Shown here piece by piece: positions 1-12,230 of a stretch of 64,000 nt of DNA (position 1 is the stretch's first letter; every line of letters begins with the position of its first letter). The notes beneath the pieces were generated by a model, which did not search any database, was not told the origin of the DNA, and saw only the letters and a list, made by a program, of their open reading frames with translations. The stretch spans positions 49,173,501 to 49,237,500 of the forward strand of contig NC_132991.1 of NCBI RefSeq assembly GCF_048564905.1. The letters run 5' to 3'. The DNA comes from Vicugna pacos (Eukaryota; Chordata; Mammalia; Artiodactyla; Camelidae). Position numbers and translations under genes: made by a program.

Positions 1-370
1 CTTAAGAGACTGGAAGCTGCTATTTCCCAGCCCTTGAAACATTATCTCTTGTACCCCCGAGCCATTGCGTATAAGTTCTATTCACAGTGAGAAGAAGCTT
101 CAGCCACATGGAGAAACCTGAAGGATGAAACATCAAATGCAAGGGGAGAGGCCAAGGAGTGCCATGAAGCCACACATGTGAGTGAGTGAAGAACCCATCT
201 TGAAACACAGCCTCCAGCCCCAACCATCCCAGCTGACACCATGTGCATCAGAGATGAACCACCTACCCTAGCCCTTTTGGAATTCCTGACCCACAAAATC
301 ATGAGGAAAATTATTGTGTCTTAAGACACTAAATTTCAGGATAGGTGGTTAAGGAGCAATAAATAAATAA
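1..370 (+). mobile_element. MLT1-like MaLR LTR, 3' portion, cut by window edge
   Basis: The run ending in a tail with repeated aataaa and the phrases 'gaattcctgacccacaaaatcatgag' type polyadenylation context and 'cttaagacactaaatttc' match the 3' part of MaLR LTRs (TAAGCCACTAAGTTT in the consensus). It is a fossil and old. Its 5' end lies outside the window. The subfamily is uncertain. Confidence 0.5.
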
Positions 371-716
371 AACAATATCAACCTTCAACTGGGCTTGCCA
401 TCCTATGCCATCTCCAGATCTCTGTATTTCCAGTGTCGACCAAACCCTGTCTTTTAAAATCCAGGTAAACTTGTTTGAACCCCTGAAACTATGAAAGGCT
501 ATGGAAATTCAAAGCCTTTTTCAAAATATCTACACATTCCTGGCAGGTTTATATTTTTACCTTGGCCTTCAAGTTCTCATGTATTCTTGTACTATATCTG
601 CTATAATCGTCATACCAATATGCGAAATTCAACTCTCTCTTCAATTTCTACAAAAGGTCCTCTCACATCAAGCATTCATGACTTTAGGAGATCTTGAAGA
701 AGGTTTTCTTTTCTTG
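371..716. other. Intron, no recognised element
   Basis: AT-rich single-copy-looking sequence between the LTR fragment and the pyrimidine tract. No splice-flanked coding match was found on either strand. Confidence 0.5.
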
Positions 717-829
717 TTTTTTCCCTCCTTCCCTTTCTTCCTTCTTCCTTCCCTCTGTCCCTCCCTCCTTCCTCTCTCTCCTTCCTCTCTTTCCTCTCTT
801 TTTCTCTCTCTTTCTCTTTCTTCCTTTTT
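717..829 (+). repeat. Long polypyrimidine tract (CCTT/TCTC-rich)
   Basis: 113 nt consisting only of C and T except for one G at 757, built from degenerate TTCC, CCCT and CTCT units. This is a homopurine/homopyrimidine microsatellite. It causes the open frames at 501-842 (+) and 668-925 (-), which are low-complexity artefacts. Confidence 0.95.
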
Positions 830-1166
830 GAAAAACAAATGATGGCATTTCATCATTTCAAATAAAATGTCAGCCTCATAGTTCTCAAAATGTCTCTTGG
901 TCTTTCCATTGACAGGGCATTTCACTGACCATTAACCTCATAAACCTTAACCTGTTTTCATTTTTCTGGCTTCTCTCCAATATAATCTTCCCTTTTACTT
1001 TTTAAACCCTCTTTCTCCATTTCAAATGTAAAATTAAAAAATTCTCTCCCTTTCTCATACAGAATGGGATTTCCCCATAGAATTCCAGTGGCTAAGTTAG
1101 ATAATACTTCACCCACCTTGTTACACTCCAGAAGTACTCATATGCCTCTTAAGTCATTCATCAGCT
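830..1166. other. Intron, no recognised element
   Basis: AT-rich sequence with a short pyrimidine bias. Nothing identifiable. Confidence 0.5.
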
Positions 1167-1333
1167 CAGCGGTTCTCAAACTTCAGCATGCATCAGAACA
1201 CAGATGGCTGGGTCCTGCCTTCAAAGATCCTGGTTCAACATGTCTGGGGTGGGACCTAAGAATTTGTATTTCTAACAAGTTCCTAAGTGATGCTGATGCT
1301 GCTGGTCTGGGGACCACACCGTGAGAACCACTG
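1167..1333 (+). mobile_element. MER5A-like hAT-Charlie MITE
   Basis: Terminal inverted repeats are visible: CAGCGGTTCTCA at 1167 and TGAGAACCACTG at 1322-1333. The interior reads ggctgggtcctgcc and gggtgggacctaag, as in MER5A. It is about 167 bp, near the full length of 189 bp. It is non-autonomous and has no coding capacity. The flanking 8-bp duplication is too diverged to call. Confidence 0.85.
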
Positions 1334-1524
1334 TTCTAATTCCCATCCATGGAGTCCAGGTTAAAAAAGTCTGGATTAGAGTAGAGGCTACCAGTTGGAT
1401 GTTGAAGTGAGCAGAGAAAAAGAAGACAAAGTTTGTCTGGGTCTTCTCCCAAATCCCAGTATAATCACAATAGTTTCTTTTAAGAGGGTTAGAAATGTTT
1501 CTTTAGTTTTATTTTGCTAATTAT

Positions 1525-1700
1525 ACTTTTTCTTTTAATTGAAGTACAGTTGATTTACAATATTGTATTAGTTTCAGATGTATAGCAATGTGATTCAGTT
1601 GTTTATATATATATATATTCTTTTTCAGATTCTTTTCCATTATAGGTTATTACAAGATATTGAATATAGTTCCCTCTGCTATACAGTGAATCCTTGCTGT
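1525..1700 (-). mobile_element. L1 3'-UTR fragment (5'-truncated), antisense
   Basis: Begins with the complement of an A-rich tail and continues with the laurasiatherian L1 3'-end signature: 'gttgatttacaatattgta', an AT dinucleotide run, 'ttacaagatattgaatatag', 'ctatacagt'. It is the same 3' end as in the plus-strand copies at 3490-5200 and 13655-14480. No ORF2 part is retained. Confidence 0.8.
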
Positions 1701-2087
1701 AGTCACACTTCTCATGACTATACTTCTTTTCATTTCTTAATTACATTGGAAATGGAGATGAAAAATGTTATGAAATTAGTTTCAGTTAATATGCTTAGAA
1801 CCCTTTGGCTTATGAAAGCAATTTGGTAAAGATACTGTTTAAAATAATGTCATCGTGTCGGTCAACTCTCTGGCATTTCTGAGCACAGAAATCAGAATTC
1901 AACCCTTGAATCGCACTGGCTTACAGAATATCCTCATTCTCTCTGTCTGTAGGGGTTCGTAGTAGTACTTGATTTTGCTTATGTGGATTAACTGCTTTAT
2001 GGATTATCTACAGCACTCTTAGGGCAGGCCATTTCCTTCCATTTAGTCATTTTCTTAACTTGTCAACACAGTACAGCAACACTGGGA
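1701..2087. other. Intron, no recognised element
   Basis: Nothing identifiable by eye on either strand. Confidence 0.5.
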
Positions 2088-2240
2088 AGCAGTATAGCTT
2101 GCTGGCTGGGCACAGGGCTTTAGAGTTAGACTGCTAGAGCTCATAATCCTGGCTCCACTAGCCTTGTAACTTTGGCTTAATTACCTAACCTGTGTGAGTC
2201 TCAGCTTCCTCATCAGCAAAAGGCAGGAAATATCTGCATT
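2088..2240 (+). mobile_element. MIR SINE
   Basis: Matches the MIR core: 'tagagttagactgctagagct' style exit from the tRNA-like head, then 'ttgtaactttggcttaatta' and 'cagcttcctcatc'. Ancient and diverged, with no intact Pol III box pair. Confidence 0.75.
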
Positions 2241-3489
2241 TTCCACTCACATTTCACTAGCTGGAGCAAGTCGCATGGCTTCACTTAACTTCAAGGGAGT
2301 TTTGGAAGGTGTAGCCCTACCATGGGCTCAGAAGGCAAAGAATCAAAAATATTTGGTGATGCACTCTAAAGATTATCACAAAGGGTTAGGCAATCAAACA
2401 GCAAGTTGTGTTAGAATTGTTTTTGAAATCAGAGCAAAGGAGTCCAATATATGAGCTCTGGTATATGAATTTTATGATGTTTGTTCAACTTTTGCTTACT
2501 TCCTGATTCTCTTCTGTATTTCAAAGAGTTGTGTTTGGTAGGCAGGCTCTCTAAATATGTGGAATTATAGTATATCCTTATTAAATTCTTTATATTTAAC
2601 ATACATAATGTATGTAGTATATAGTCATTAAATATTGTTGATTTGACTACACATTCTGATAACTACAGAAGAAGATTATTATAAGTGAAGAATTATGATT
2701 GGGTTATTTCTGTTCCATAATTTTAGGAACTGTTACAAATTTCAATCATTTTGATGTCCTTAGAGTGAAAAAAAACAGCCTATTCCTTTTGAAAAAGTTG
2801 TAGATGGTAATAATTCTTCTAATTTTTAAAGTTTTCAATAGTCTCTAATAAAAGATCTCAGCCATTAATACCTAAAATAAAAAGGGTTTTTTGATTATTT
2901 CTTAGTGTGATTCAGTATGACTCTATACATATGCATACTGGACTATAATTTATAACTGTTTCAAAATAAATGTTACTTTCTCACAATTGTATTACTCCCC
3001 ACATTACGTTTTAAAGTGAGGCTGTTTTTCTTAATCATGTAGGTTATTAAATGTATGAATGTTTCACAAATGCTTTTCTAATGAACTCCTTGCTTCCTTA
3101 TTTTCCTGTTTGTTAATAGCAACAGAGGAGAACATAGCATTCTTTTGGACTAATTGAACAACCTGGATTAGTTATTGTTATTTCTAAAACAACTATAATA
3201 TGTGCCAATGTTTTTTCAAGTCTATAATTGAAATATCTGGTAATTTGATTTCACTTAATGCCATACTTCCAAGTAGCTCATTATTGAATATTTATATATG
3301 TCTCTTTTCTATACCTCTCCCCTCATGGTTTTCACACAATCAATAAGGCATAATCATTGTGGTTGATGATTTGGGAGAGGGCTACATTGTTTATTTGCAT
3401 TGATTATGCAGGAATACCCTGGAGAACTTTGTTTGAAGCAGTGTGATTTTGCTGGGAGAGCCCTCTGGAGTAAAAGGAATAAGAAAGAA
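2241..3489. other. AT-rich intron, no recognised element
   Basis: Strongly AT-rich sequence of about 1.25 kb. No repeat family, exon or RNA gene was recognised. Confidence 0.5.
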
Positions 3490-5200
3490 TCAGGCCCATA
3501 CTACCCAGGGCAATATACAGATTCAGTGCAATCCCTATCAAATTACCAATAGCATTTTTCACAGAACTGGAACAAAATATTTTTAAACTTGTATGGAAAA
3601 ACAAAGAACCTGAATAACCAAAACAATCTTGAGAAAGAAGAACACAGCTGGACAAATCACACTCCCTGGCTTCAGACTGCATTACAAAGCTACTGTAATC
3701 AAAACAGTATGATACTGGCATAAAAACAGACACATGGATCAACGGAACAGGATAGAAAGCCCAGAAATAAACCCATGGTCAATTAATCTATGACAAAGGA
3801 GGTAAGAATATACAATGGAGAAAAGATAGTCTCTTCAGTAAGTGGTGCTGGGAAAACTGGACAGCTACATGTAAAAGAATGAAACTAGACTAATCTCTAA
3901 TATCTTATACAAAAATAAATGCAAAATGGATTAAAGACCTAAATGTAAGACTAGATATGCTAAAACTTCTAGAGGAAAACATAGGCAGAAAATCATTTGA
4001 CATAAATCACAGCAATATGTTTTTTTGATCCATCTCCTAGGATAATGGAAATAAAAGCAAAAATAAGCAAATGAGACCTGATTAAACTTAAAAGCTTTTG
4101 CACAGCAAAAGAAACTATAAAAAAGTGAAAATACAACCTACAGAATGGGAGAAAATATTTACAAACAATGAGACTGACAATGGATTAATTTCCAAAATAC
4201 GCAAACAGCTCATACAGTTTAACGTTAAAAAAAAAAACCCACAAAAAAACAAAAAACAAAAAATCCAATCAAACAATGGGCAAAAGACCTAAATAGACAT
4301 TTCTCCAAATAAGACATACAGATGGTCAACAGGCACATGAAAAGATGCTCAATATTGCTAATTATTAGAGAAACTAATGCAAATCAAAACTATAATGAGG
4401 TATCACCTCACACCAGTGAGAATGGCCATCATTAAAAAGTCTACAAATAATAAATGCTGAAGAGGCTGTGGAGAAAAAGGAACCCTCCTATACTATTGGT
4501 AGAAATGTAATTTGGTGCAACCACTATGGAGGCTCCTTAAAAAGCTGAAAATACAATCACCATATGATCCAGCAATCTCATTGTTGGGCATATATCCAAA
4601 TAAAATTTTAACTCAAAAAGATATGCGCACCCCAGTGTTCAGAGCAGCACTACTTACAATAGCCAAGACATGGAAGCAACCTAAATGTCCACTGACAGAT
4701 GGATGGGTAAAGAAGATGTGGTATATATATACAATGGAATATTACTCAACCATAAAAAGGAATGAAATAATGCCATTTGCAGTGATATGGATGGACCTAG
4801 AGAATATCATACTAACTGAAGTAAGTCAGACAGAGAAAGATAAATATCATATGATATCACTTACATGTGGAATCTAAAAACAACAAAAAGCTACAAATGA
4901 ACTTATTTACAAACCAGAAACAAACTTACAGACACTGAGAACAAAGGATAGTTACCAAAGGGGAAAGGGGTGTGGGGAGGGATAAATTAGGAGTTTGGGA
5001 TTAACATACACACACACTATATATAAAATAGATAAACAATGAGGTCCTACTGTGTAGCTCAGGGAATTATATCCAATATCTTGTAATAACCTATAGTGGA
5101 AAAGAATCTGAAAAAGAATATATATATAATGTAATCACTTTGCTATACACTTGAAACTAACATAACATTGTAAATCAACTATACTTCAGTTGGAAAAAAA
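3490..5200 (+). mobile_element. 5'-truncated L1 with ORF2 C-terminus and 3' UTR
   Basis: Starts at the 'cccatactaccc' segment of ORF2 and runs through the C-terminal coding part. The longest open remnant is 4512-4877, 121 aa. It includes IYTMEYYSTIKRNEI and WMDLENIILTEVSQTEKD, hallmarks of L1 ORF2 C-termini. A 3' UTR with an AT/AC run follows, then 'taaatcaactatacttcagt' and an A tail ending at 5200. EN and RT are absent and the upstream ORF2 part carries many disruptions, so it is inactive. No clear target-site duplication was found. Confidence 0.93.
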
Positions 5201-5404
5201 GGTCCGGGCCTAGTCTGGGCCACTGTCAAATTGACTGGGGCCACAAGGGCAGCTGGAGGGTTGCCATGGAGGAAAGGGAAGTCCAAATGTAAGACTTAAA
5301 AAGGACAATTTTTAACCTGTCTGGGCCAGATTGGTAGCTACAGAGATCAGATTAGATTTGTGGGAGTAAGCCCTGGAACAGCATCCATGCAGCTGGGGTA
5401 TCTA
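5201..5404. other. Intron, no recognised element
   Basis: Short non-repetitive stretch with several CTGGG/CCAG motifs. Nothing identifiable. Confidence 0.45.
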
Positions 5405-5865
5405 GCCCATTCACTCAATCAAGAAATATCTATTGAGGACTTAATTTGTGCCAAGCACTATGCGCATGGTCCCTGTTTTAATGGAACTTCTGTTCTAGCA
5501 GTAGAGACACACACTAAACTGGCAAACATATGCATGGAAACAATTGCTACAAAGTCAACTAGCAAAATACTGAAAGAGACAATGTGGGTGGGCAGAATGT
5601 GAAGAGGTGGCAGGAAAGTGGGTTAGAGACTCCCTTTCTAAGCCAAACCCAGAAAATTAAAAGGAGCTAGCCAGGACAAGGGGTAAAGGGAAGGTATTTT
5701 GGGCAGAAGGCAAAGTAGCCTGGAAGGGCAATGTGAGTAAGGCAGGGGAGACCCGAGATGAGGAGGGGGCACTGGGCAGAAGCGAGGCCACCCAGGGCCT
5801 TGGAGGCCAATAAAGGATTTTATTGTAGACAATGGGAAGACACTGACATAATCTGGTCAGCTTTC
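5405..5865 (-). mobile_element. L2 LINE 3'-end fragment, antisense
   Basis: Reads as the complement of an L2 3' end. 'cattcactcaatcaagaaat', 'gaggacttaatttgtgccaagcac' type text and 'atggaacttctgttctagcag' come first. 'ccagggccttggaggccaat' and 'gacaatgggaagacactgac' further on are typical of deeper L2 sequence. Ancient and diverged. Confidence 0.7.
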
Positions 5866-8815
5866 TAGTCACTGTGACTGGGAAGCCCCTTCAGCACTCC
5901 TCTTCAGTTATACCCTCCTCCAGAGGTGGCCACCTCTCTGACCTTTGAGCATTCACTCCCTTAGTATATTATGTACTTTTGCCTATTCTTGAACCTAGAT
6001 AAACAGATCCCTGTTACATGTAGAACATGACCCCAGTTGCTGTGGAGGATGGACTGGAGGTGGGAAAGAGAATGGTGCCTGGACTAGGATGGGGAAGTGG
6101 AGACTGAGATCTGTGGAGACAATGCACAGGGATATGGAAAAACGAGCCCCATCTGAGGAGAAAAGGATCAGAACCATAGAAGTGCTCAGCCTTTGCCTCC
6201 ATCTTTGTGATGCTTCAGACCCTGAGCACCTGAGTTCCGGGCCTAGGCCCCACAGAATGAAGGGCTCAGCTCTGGTCCTCTTGGGCTGCAGTCCACCCTC
6301 CTGGGGAGAAAAGTCCCTGGGTTCCAGGGGACATGTTTACCCAGATGTTCTAGGTACATGGGATCACCCAGACTAAGCTCCAGGTACCCCAGAATTTCCC
6401 CAGGCATCCCACAGGGCCAGAGCCTACTGCCAGGACCCGCATGAGCTTCTTCTCCAGATTTGGCCTCCTCTGGGTGGGGGCTGTTTGTGGGGCTGTGGGC
6501 AGAGTTTGGAATGAGCAGGCTGGAGTTTCACACATATATAAAAACTCAGCACAGTGCAGGGAAGGGCTGGGGAGTGGGGAGATGGGAGACAGGTAGCTCC
6601 GATCTCTTCTAATCATTACAGGCTTGGTTCCAGCGGGTGGTTCCTAGGTGTGATTTACTACCTTTTGAAAGGTGCATCCCCTCTCTGCTCCCCCGTATCA
6701 TGGCACTATCAAGATACTCGGCATCCGGATACTGAGTAAGATACTGAGTGAAAGCCAGTTTCTTATTTAGTCAACTATAAACCTGATTTCACAGCTGAGT
6801 ATTTTACCAGAGCAGTAGACAGGCTCGGGCAAGGCTGCCCCACTACAGAACTCTGTTCCCTCTCACACTGTGGAGTAACTGGCCTGCACCAACTGGCCAG
6901 GCTCAGCATTTGCTTCAGACCAGACTGAATTAACAATTGTGTTGCCAGAGCTCAGCACAGACCCAGGCTATCACCCCTAGAATCTGCTGTAGAAACAAAG
7001 GCATTAGGGCTGAAAAGAAGTTTCCTTACTGATAAATAAGTTAGTAACTTTCAGTGAGACAAAAAAGGAGGAGGAGGACATTTCCAAGGTGTTTTATTCA
7101 GCTGGAGCTTTTAAATCAACTGGTTCTTCTTCACTATTTGTCCCTTAACCACTGTCATCACTGTCTCATGAACCAGAAGCATGGCTCCCTTATTATGAGC
7201 CAGAAGATCTTCATAATCTCTTTTGAAAACCAGAAATAAACTGAAACGAACAAAACTTTGGCCTATTTTCAGCTAAGGATGGTTGAATTTGAAAAATTAG
7301 CACCTCACTCTAGGTGCCTCACAAAAAATATCACATATCCTTTCTAGGAAAAAGAGAACACAACAATAAGTAATTATTTAGCTCAAACAGTATCTATTAA
7401 AATTTGTATCTACTTTTGTTCTTTTACACAAGATGTACAATAAATATTTATAAAGACAGGCAAAGAAGCAGAAAAGTGTGATCCCTGAGAGAAGAAATAA
7501 TCAATAGGGGCAGACTCACAGACACCCCTGATGTTAGAAATAAAGATGAAGAATTTAAACTAACTTGTGAAGAACTATGAGTTAAAAATTTAGAGGAAAA
7601 GTCAAAGATAACAGTTGGGACATTTCAGCAGGGAAATCAAAGACCATGTCAAAATGTTTAGAACTGAAGCACACAGATTGTTAGATATGTTAAGTCTGAA
7701 CTTTTGGAGGTACATTCAGGAACTAAGAGTTAGTCAGAAATAAAAGTCTGAAGCTTCAAAGAGAGAGAAAGAGTGAACTAGGAAAACACATTGGGGGGCA
7801 TCTGGTTGTATGTGACTGTTGAAGCCAAATGAGTAGCTGAAATTGCTCAGGGAGTGTGTAGAGAGAAAATAGGAACAAATAGGCCAGATGACTCAAACTT
7901 AAAGAATATTTCGAAGAGGCTCAACAGAGGAGATTCAGAATGGAAGACCAGAGAAGAACTACTTAGGTATAGTCACTGAAGCCAAGGCAGGAAGTAATAG
8001 AAAACATGGAAAGCAGGACAATTTCTAGGGTTATAATTGATCAGCCTCCAAACAAAACGATTAAAAAAATACTTTGCAACCATAATTATCTACAGCAGAC
8101 ATTACTGAGACAAAAGAAAAACATATATATAATTCCTCGGTGCTAGCTCAAAGAATGTCTCACAGAGCCAGCTGCCTAGAATTTGTAGAATTAATTTACA
8201 AAATTATAAACCGGCAATCAGAGTTTTCATAGCTATTTCACAAGACTATGTCCTAAATTTGCAAAAATAGGTGCTTACAGAAGCTGTTAGCAAGTCACAA
8301 AATGCTTCAGATACCAAGTAGATATCTACTTAGGTATGAAATTAGGTTCATTCATTTATAAAGGAATAGTATAAATAAACATACAATTATTGAGGACCTA
8401 CAATGTGTCAAATACTACTCTAGGCACTGGAATAGATCTATTTCTCCTTTTACTAAAGAAAGTGGAATATATTATGGATATCTGTAAAATCCTAGTAAAT
8501 TACATGATGATTGTGGTAATACTAAAATTGCTGCCCTGTTCCTTGTTTTTAAGGATCATCTATCTTTGCTTTTGATCCTGATCTCCCCTATGGCCATGAA
8601 ATACACTAGACATTTACATGCTAATTACCAGAGTGGACTGGTTACTTTCTTTTCTGTGACAGGATGATCAGTCTACAGCATGAGCAGGTAAGAGAAGTTA
8701 AGAACAGAAAATGGAGACTGAGCATAGGTAACCTTCTAGATGATAACCTTCTACATAACTCCTCAAAAGCGAGGTGAGAATGAAAGCCATTAGGATTCAA
8801 AGAATAAACGAGTAT
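5866..8815. other. Intron, mostly unassigned
   Basis: About 2.9 kb with moderately GC-rich parts (5990-6700) and AT-rich parts (7240-8760). A short piece near 8368-8432 resembles an antisense L2/MIR end ('attgaggacctacaatgtgtc'). No coding match: the open frames at 5995-6739 overlap on both strands, have no family signature and have no splice context. Confidence 0.45.
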
Positions 8816-9014
8816 TTAAAGCAGGGAGGAGTGTGTGTGTGGGGTGTGGGTTATAGCTCAGTGGTAGAGTGCATGCCTAGCATGCATGAGGTCCTGGATT
8901 TAATTCCCAATACCTCTGTCAAAACCAACCAACCAAACAAACAAACCCAATCCCCTACCCCCCCAAAAAACCTCCAAAAAACAGGCAAATAAAAAAAGTT
9001 AAAGCAGGGAGGAG
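8816..9014 (+). repeat. Target-site duplications of the Vic-1 SINE
   Basis: The direct repeat TTAAAGCAGGGAGGAG occurs at 8816-8831 and 8999-9014 with no mismatch. It flanks the SINE, as expected for L1-mediated target-primed insertion. Confidence 0.95.
8832..8998 (+). mobile_element. Camelid Vic-1-type tRNA-derived SINE
   Basis: The head 'tatagctcagtggtagagtg' is an alanine-tRNA-like Box A. 'catgcctagcatgcatgagg' and 'ggatttaattcc' (a degenerate Box B) follow, then a pyrimidine/purine spacer and an A-rich tail with (CAAA)-like units. This is the Vic-1 family known from Camelidae. It is bounded by perfect 16-bp target-site duplications (8816-8831 and 8999-9014), so the insertion is intact. 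It is the strongest organism marker in the window. Confidence 0.92.
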
Positions 9015-9160
9015 ACGGCACCCTCTAGCTCCATCTCATTTCATCTACCATCTTCAACCTAATTCAACAAATATGTATAAAGGAAGTACTAATACCAATA
9101 ATGTGTTTGCCTTTTGTGAAACAAAAACTTGGAGAAATTACCAAATACATCACTCTATAC

Positions 9161-9325
9161 CAATGGTTCTTGCTTTGCACTGTGCCTCAGACTCACCAGG
9201 AGAACTTTTTACATGTGCTCAGTCTCTACTTCCAAAGATGTTGATCCAATTAGTTTAGAAAAGGGTCCAGGCATCAATATGTTTTGAAAGCACCCCTGCG
9301 GACGCTAATGTGTGGGCTATGCTAG
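9161..9325 (+). mobile_element. MER5A-like hAT-Charlie MITE (diverged)
   Basis: The start 'caatggttcttg' and the interior phrases 'cctcagactcaccaggagaa', 'gggtccaggcatcaatatg' and 'ctaatgtgtgggct' follow MER5A in order. The right terminal repeat is largely eroded. Non-coding. Confidence 0.7.
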
Positions 9326-10382
9326 ACCCCCAAAAGCCCAATCAGCACGTCACTGGGAGACCTTTCTCTGCACAACAGAAAGGAGCAAGTGAAAAGCTGA
9401 AGCCCACACCCCCTGTTTAGTTGGTCTTTCCTGTGCCATCCAAAGAAGCAGCTCAAGAAATCTGGCATGATTATTTTCTTAGAGCCTTTTTAAAAGCCAC
9501 AATTTGATCACACATTTGTAAATCAGCTCAATAAGAGCCTAGAATTTTCACAGAGAACAGCTACCAAAGCTTTTTTTAAAAAGTAATTTATGATGTAGTG
9601 GTGGCTACAATGGGGAACTAATTACCACATAACTATTTCAAGAAAGTAATTCATTGGTGTTTCCTTTTTTTTTTCCCCCTTTCTCGAAAAGAAATGTTTA
9701 CATAATCCAGCATGTTTTCAGTAAAGAAGAATTTACAAGTGGGAACGATTCCATTTCTGCTGGTGCGTTGTATTTGGCTTTGTAAGTGATAACCTGTATC
9801 CGCTGTACCTACAAATAAACATGGGTCTTCCCAGGGCTGACACCTACCATTTGGACAATCATTGGATCATGGGCTAACAGTAACTTGGTCTGGAAAAAAT
9901 CATTTTGGTAGACAAAACAGGATATTTATATGAGACTCTGTCTGAGTTTCTAGTTGAGACTAACAGACATGACGTTTTAAAGGGAGTGCGAGGCCCCCCA
10001 AGCCTCCTATGCAGGACTGGGAAAGAAGATGTGCCCAAGTAATTCTGCCTCCTCCAAGTTAAGGTGCTTGTTTCCCGACTCTGCCTCGTGTACAAAGCAT
10101 AACAGTTCATGAGAAAGCCCCATACTGAGAATTTCTTAGCGTTTCCTGAGGGTCTCTTCCAGAGAGCCTAACACGTATTTCCCCAGGGTGTAGTGTGGGA
10201 ACAGAGATAGGCACCTGATTCATGCCTAAACATTCTAACAGTTAATTGGGCAGGAAGAGAGAACTGCTTTGAGGACAACTTGCATTTCAATCTAATGGTT
10301 GAAGATGTGTGAGTTTTCCCATGAACCAAATGAACTCATGAAAGATATCCAGGCTTAAAAGGACTTTGAAGCAATCCAAGTC
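9326..10382. other. Intron, no recognised element
   Basis: About 1 kb with a poly-T/C run near 9667-9682. The part around 9720-9830 is not repetitive to my eye and could be conserved non-coding sequence, which cannot be judged without alignment. Confidence 0.4.
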
Positions 10383-10748
10383 TCTATCAAGGATGAATGG
10401 ATGAACAAAATGTCATGTATACTTAGAATGGAATATTAATCAGCCTTAAGAAGGAAGAAAAGTCTGACACATGCTACAACACGGGTGAATCTTGAAGACG
10501 TTATGCAATAAGCCAGTAACAAAATGACAAGTACTGTATGATTCCACTTACGTGAGCTATCTAGAACAGCCAAATTCAGAGACACCAAGTAGAATGGTGG
10601 TTGCTATAGGCTAGGTGGAAGGAAGAATGAGTATGTTTGATGGGCACAGAGTTTCAGCTTGAGAAGATGAAAGGGTCCTGGAGATGGATGGTGATGATGG
10701 TTGACAACAATGCTGTGCTGTGTCTATTTTATCATAATTAAAAAAAAG
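10383..10748 (+). mobile_element. L1ME-type 3' end fragment
   Basis: 'gaatggatgaacaaaatgtc', 'tggaatattaatcagcctta', 'gtactgtatgattccactta' and 'tggtggttgctataggct' are the ordered landmarks of old L1M/L1ME 3' ends. It finishes in an A-rich tail near 10748. 5'-truncated and ancient. Confidence 0.8.
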
Positions 10749-11667
10749 GAAAGGAACAAAGACAGACCCTGACCAGGAGGACTTCCTGGAAGAGTGAGCT
10801 GATCCTCATAGAGGAAGGTCTGGATGGGCCACTGGAAGCCAGGGGCTGAGAATGGATTGTAACCTGTTGGTCAGGAGAGGCAAACCCACATCGGGGATTG
10901 CCATCAGGATACTGCTAGCCCTGGGAGTTCTCTGAAGAATTTATAAAAGCAACTCATGAAAAAAAGAGAATGTTGGTGTTGGATACAGAGGGCCCTGAAA
11001 CCAAGTTAGGACAGCATCAGTCACGTGAGGCTCTGCCCTTTCATCTGATCTCCCTCTTGCTCCCTGCACCTGTCTTGGGGGAGGAGGTGGAGAATAAAAA
11101 AGCCCACTAGGACATTCTTCTAACCACAGGCTTCTAATCCTGGGTAAAGGAAAAAGCTCAGAGACTAACACCTGAGTATGTTAGAAGACCCATGGAATCC
11201 GCCAGAGTTCACCCAGGAGTGAGGAAGACTGACTCAACAGAGTGGGTTTAAAGGAAGAAAGGTGAGAAAAAATAAAATGACATTCTGCTGACATCCTATG
11301 AGTCTAACTTTTTCAGGCAGCCAGCTGAAGAGCATTCTCTCCCTGGCGCTTAGGAGATTCCTCGTGGAGAATTCTCTCTTTCAGTTCTCTCTTTCTTCCT
11401 TACCTTCAGGAAGCCAAACTGGTCCCTTAATCATCATCTACTGGAAATACCCCAGGGGACCTGGTATCTGGGAAGAGGTCCCACCCCAAAATAAAAAAAT
11501 AACAATTTTCTATTCAGGACTTAGAAAGGGGGAAGGGAATACAGAGGTGATGCCACGCCAACCCATGGCCAGCAAGACTGTCATTCAAGTGACTGCCGGC
11601 TCCTCCATCACAGCCCTAGTTTTTCCCTTCTGGAATGCTGATGTGGCAGACCAAGATAATTATTTGT
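10749..11667. other. Intron, no recognised element
   Basis: About 0.9 kb without an identifiable repeat or exon. The 150-aa open frame 11298-11750 begins here but has no family signature and runs into L2 sequence. Confidence 0.45.
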
Positions 11668-12230
11668 GGCTACATCCATTCATTTATTCAGTACACTTAT
11701 GGAGTACCACTATATATGAAACATTGAAAGGAATAAAAGTTAAAACATGATCACATACTTTGATACACATATGTTCTAGCAAAAGAAAACATACAGACTC
11801 GCCATTAGCTGTAATTTAGGGCAAAGAGAGGAACAAATAACCATGAGATTAGACGCTTTATATAGAGAAGATTGCATTTAAATCAAGCTTTGAGCGATGG
11901 GACAATTTTGAGGGGAGATGACATAATTGGAACAGAATAACTAAAGTGGAGAGGATGTTAGAGCAAAAATCAGATGGCAGAGAAGCAGGTGGCTGATTTG
12001 TAAACTCTAATGTAGTTGAGTTTGTAATTAGTGTCGAATATGCTAAGAGGAGAAATGAGAGCCAGGGGCAGGAAGACAGTTTGGTATGAGATTTCCAAGG
12101 GCTTCAAAGGCCAGAAGTTTGTACTTTGATAGGCCATGGGGGAGTGATTTAAGGTCTCTGAGTGGGTGAGTGATGCAATCTAAAATATGGTTCAGGAAGA
12201 ACAAATAGAAGCCTGTTACAATTGCTCAGT
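11668..12230 (-). mobile_element. L2 LINE fragment, antisense
   Basis: 'ttcatttattcagtacactt', then 'ccagaagtttgtactttgat', 'gggggagtgatttaaggtct' and 'gagtgatgcaatc' follow antisense L2 order (body near the 3' end). Diverged and non-coding. Confidence 0.65.

Noticed and set aside
501-842. 113-aa frame rich in Ser, Leu and Phe (and its Arg/Glu-rich reverse at 668-925)
   Set aside because: Produced by the C/T microsatellite at 717-829.
4512-4877. 121-aa open frame as a host gene
   Set aside because: It is the C-terminal remnant of L1 ORF2 within a 5'-truncated L1.
8840-8915. Functional tRNA-Ala gene
   Set aside because: The tRNA-like part is the head of a SINE with an A-rich tail and target duplications, and Box B is degraded. 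No complete cloverleaf.
11298-11750. 150-aa plus-strand open frame, the longest in the window
   Set aside because: No domain, signal or codon pattern of a known family, no splice or promoter context, and its end runs into an L2 relic. Chance frame.
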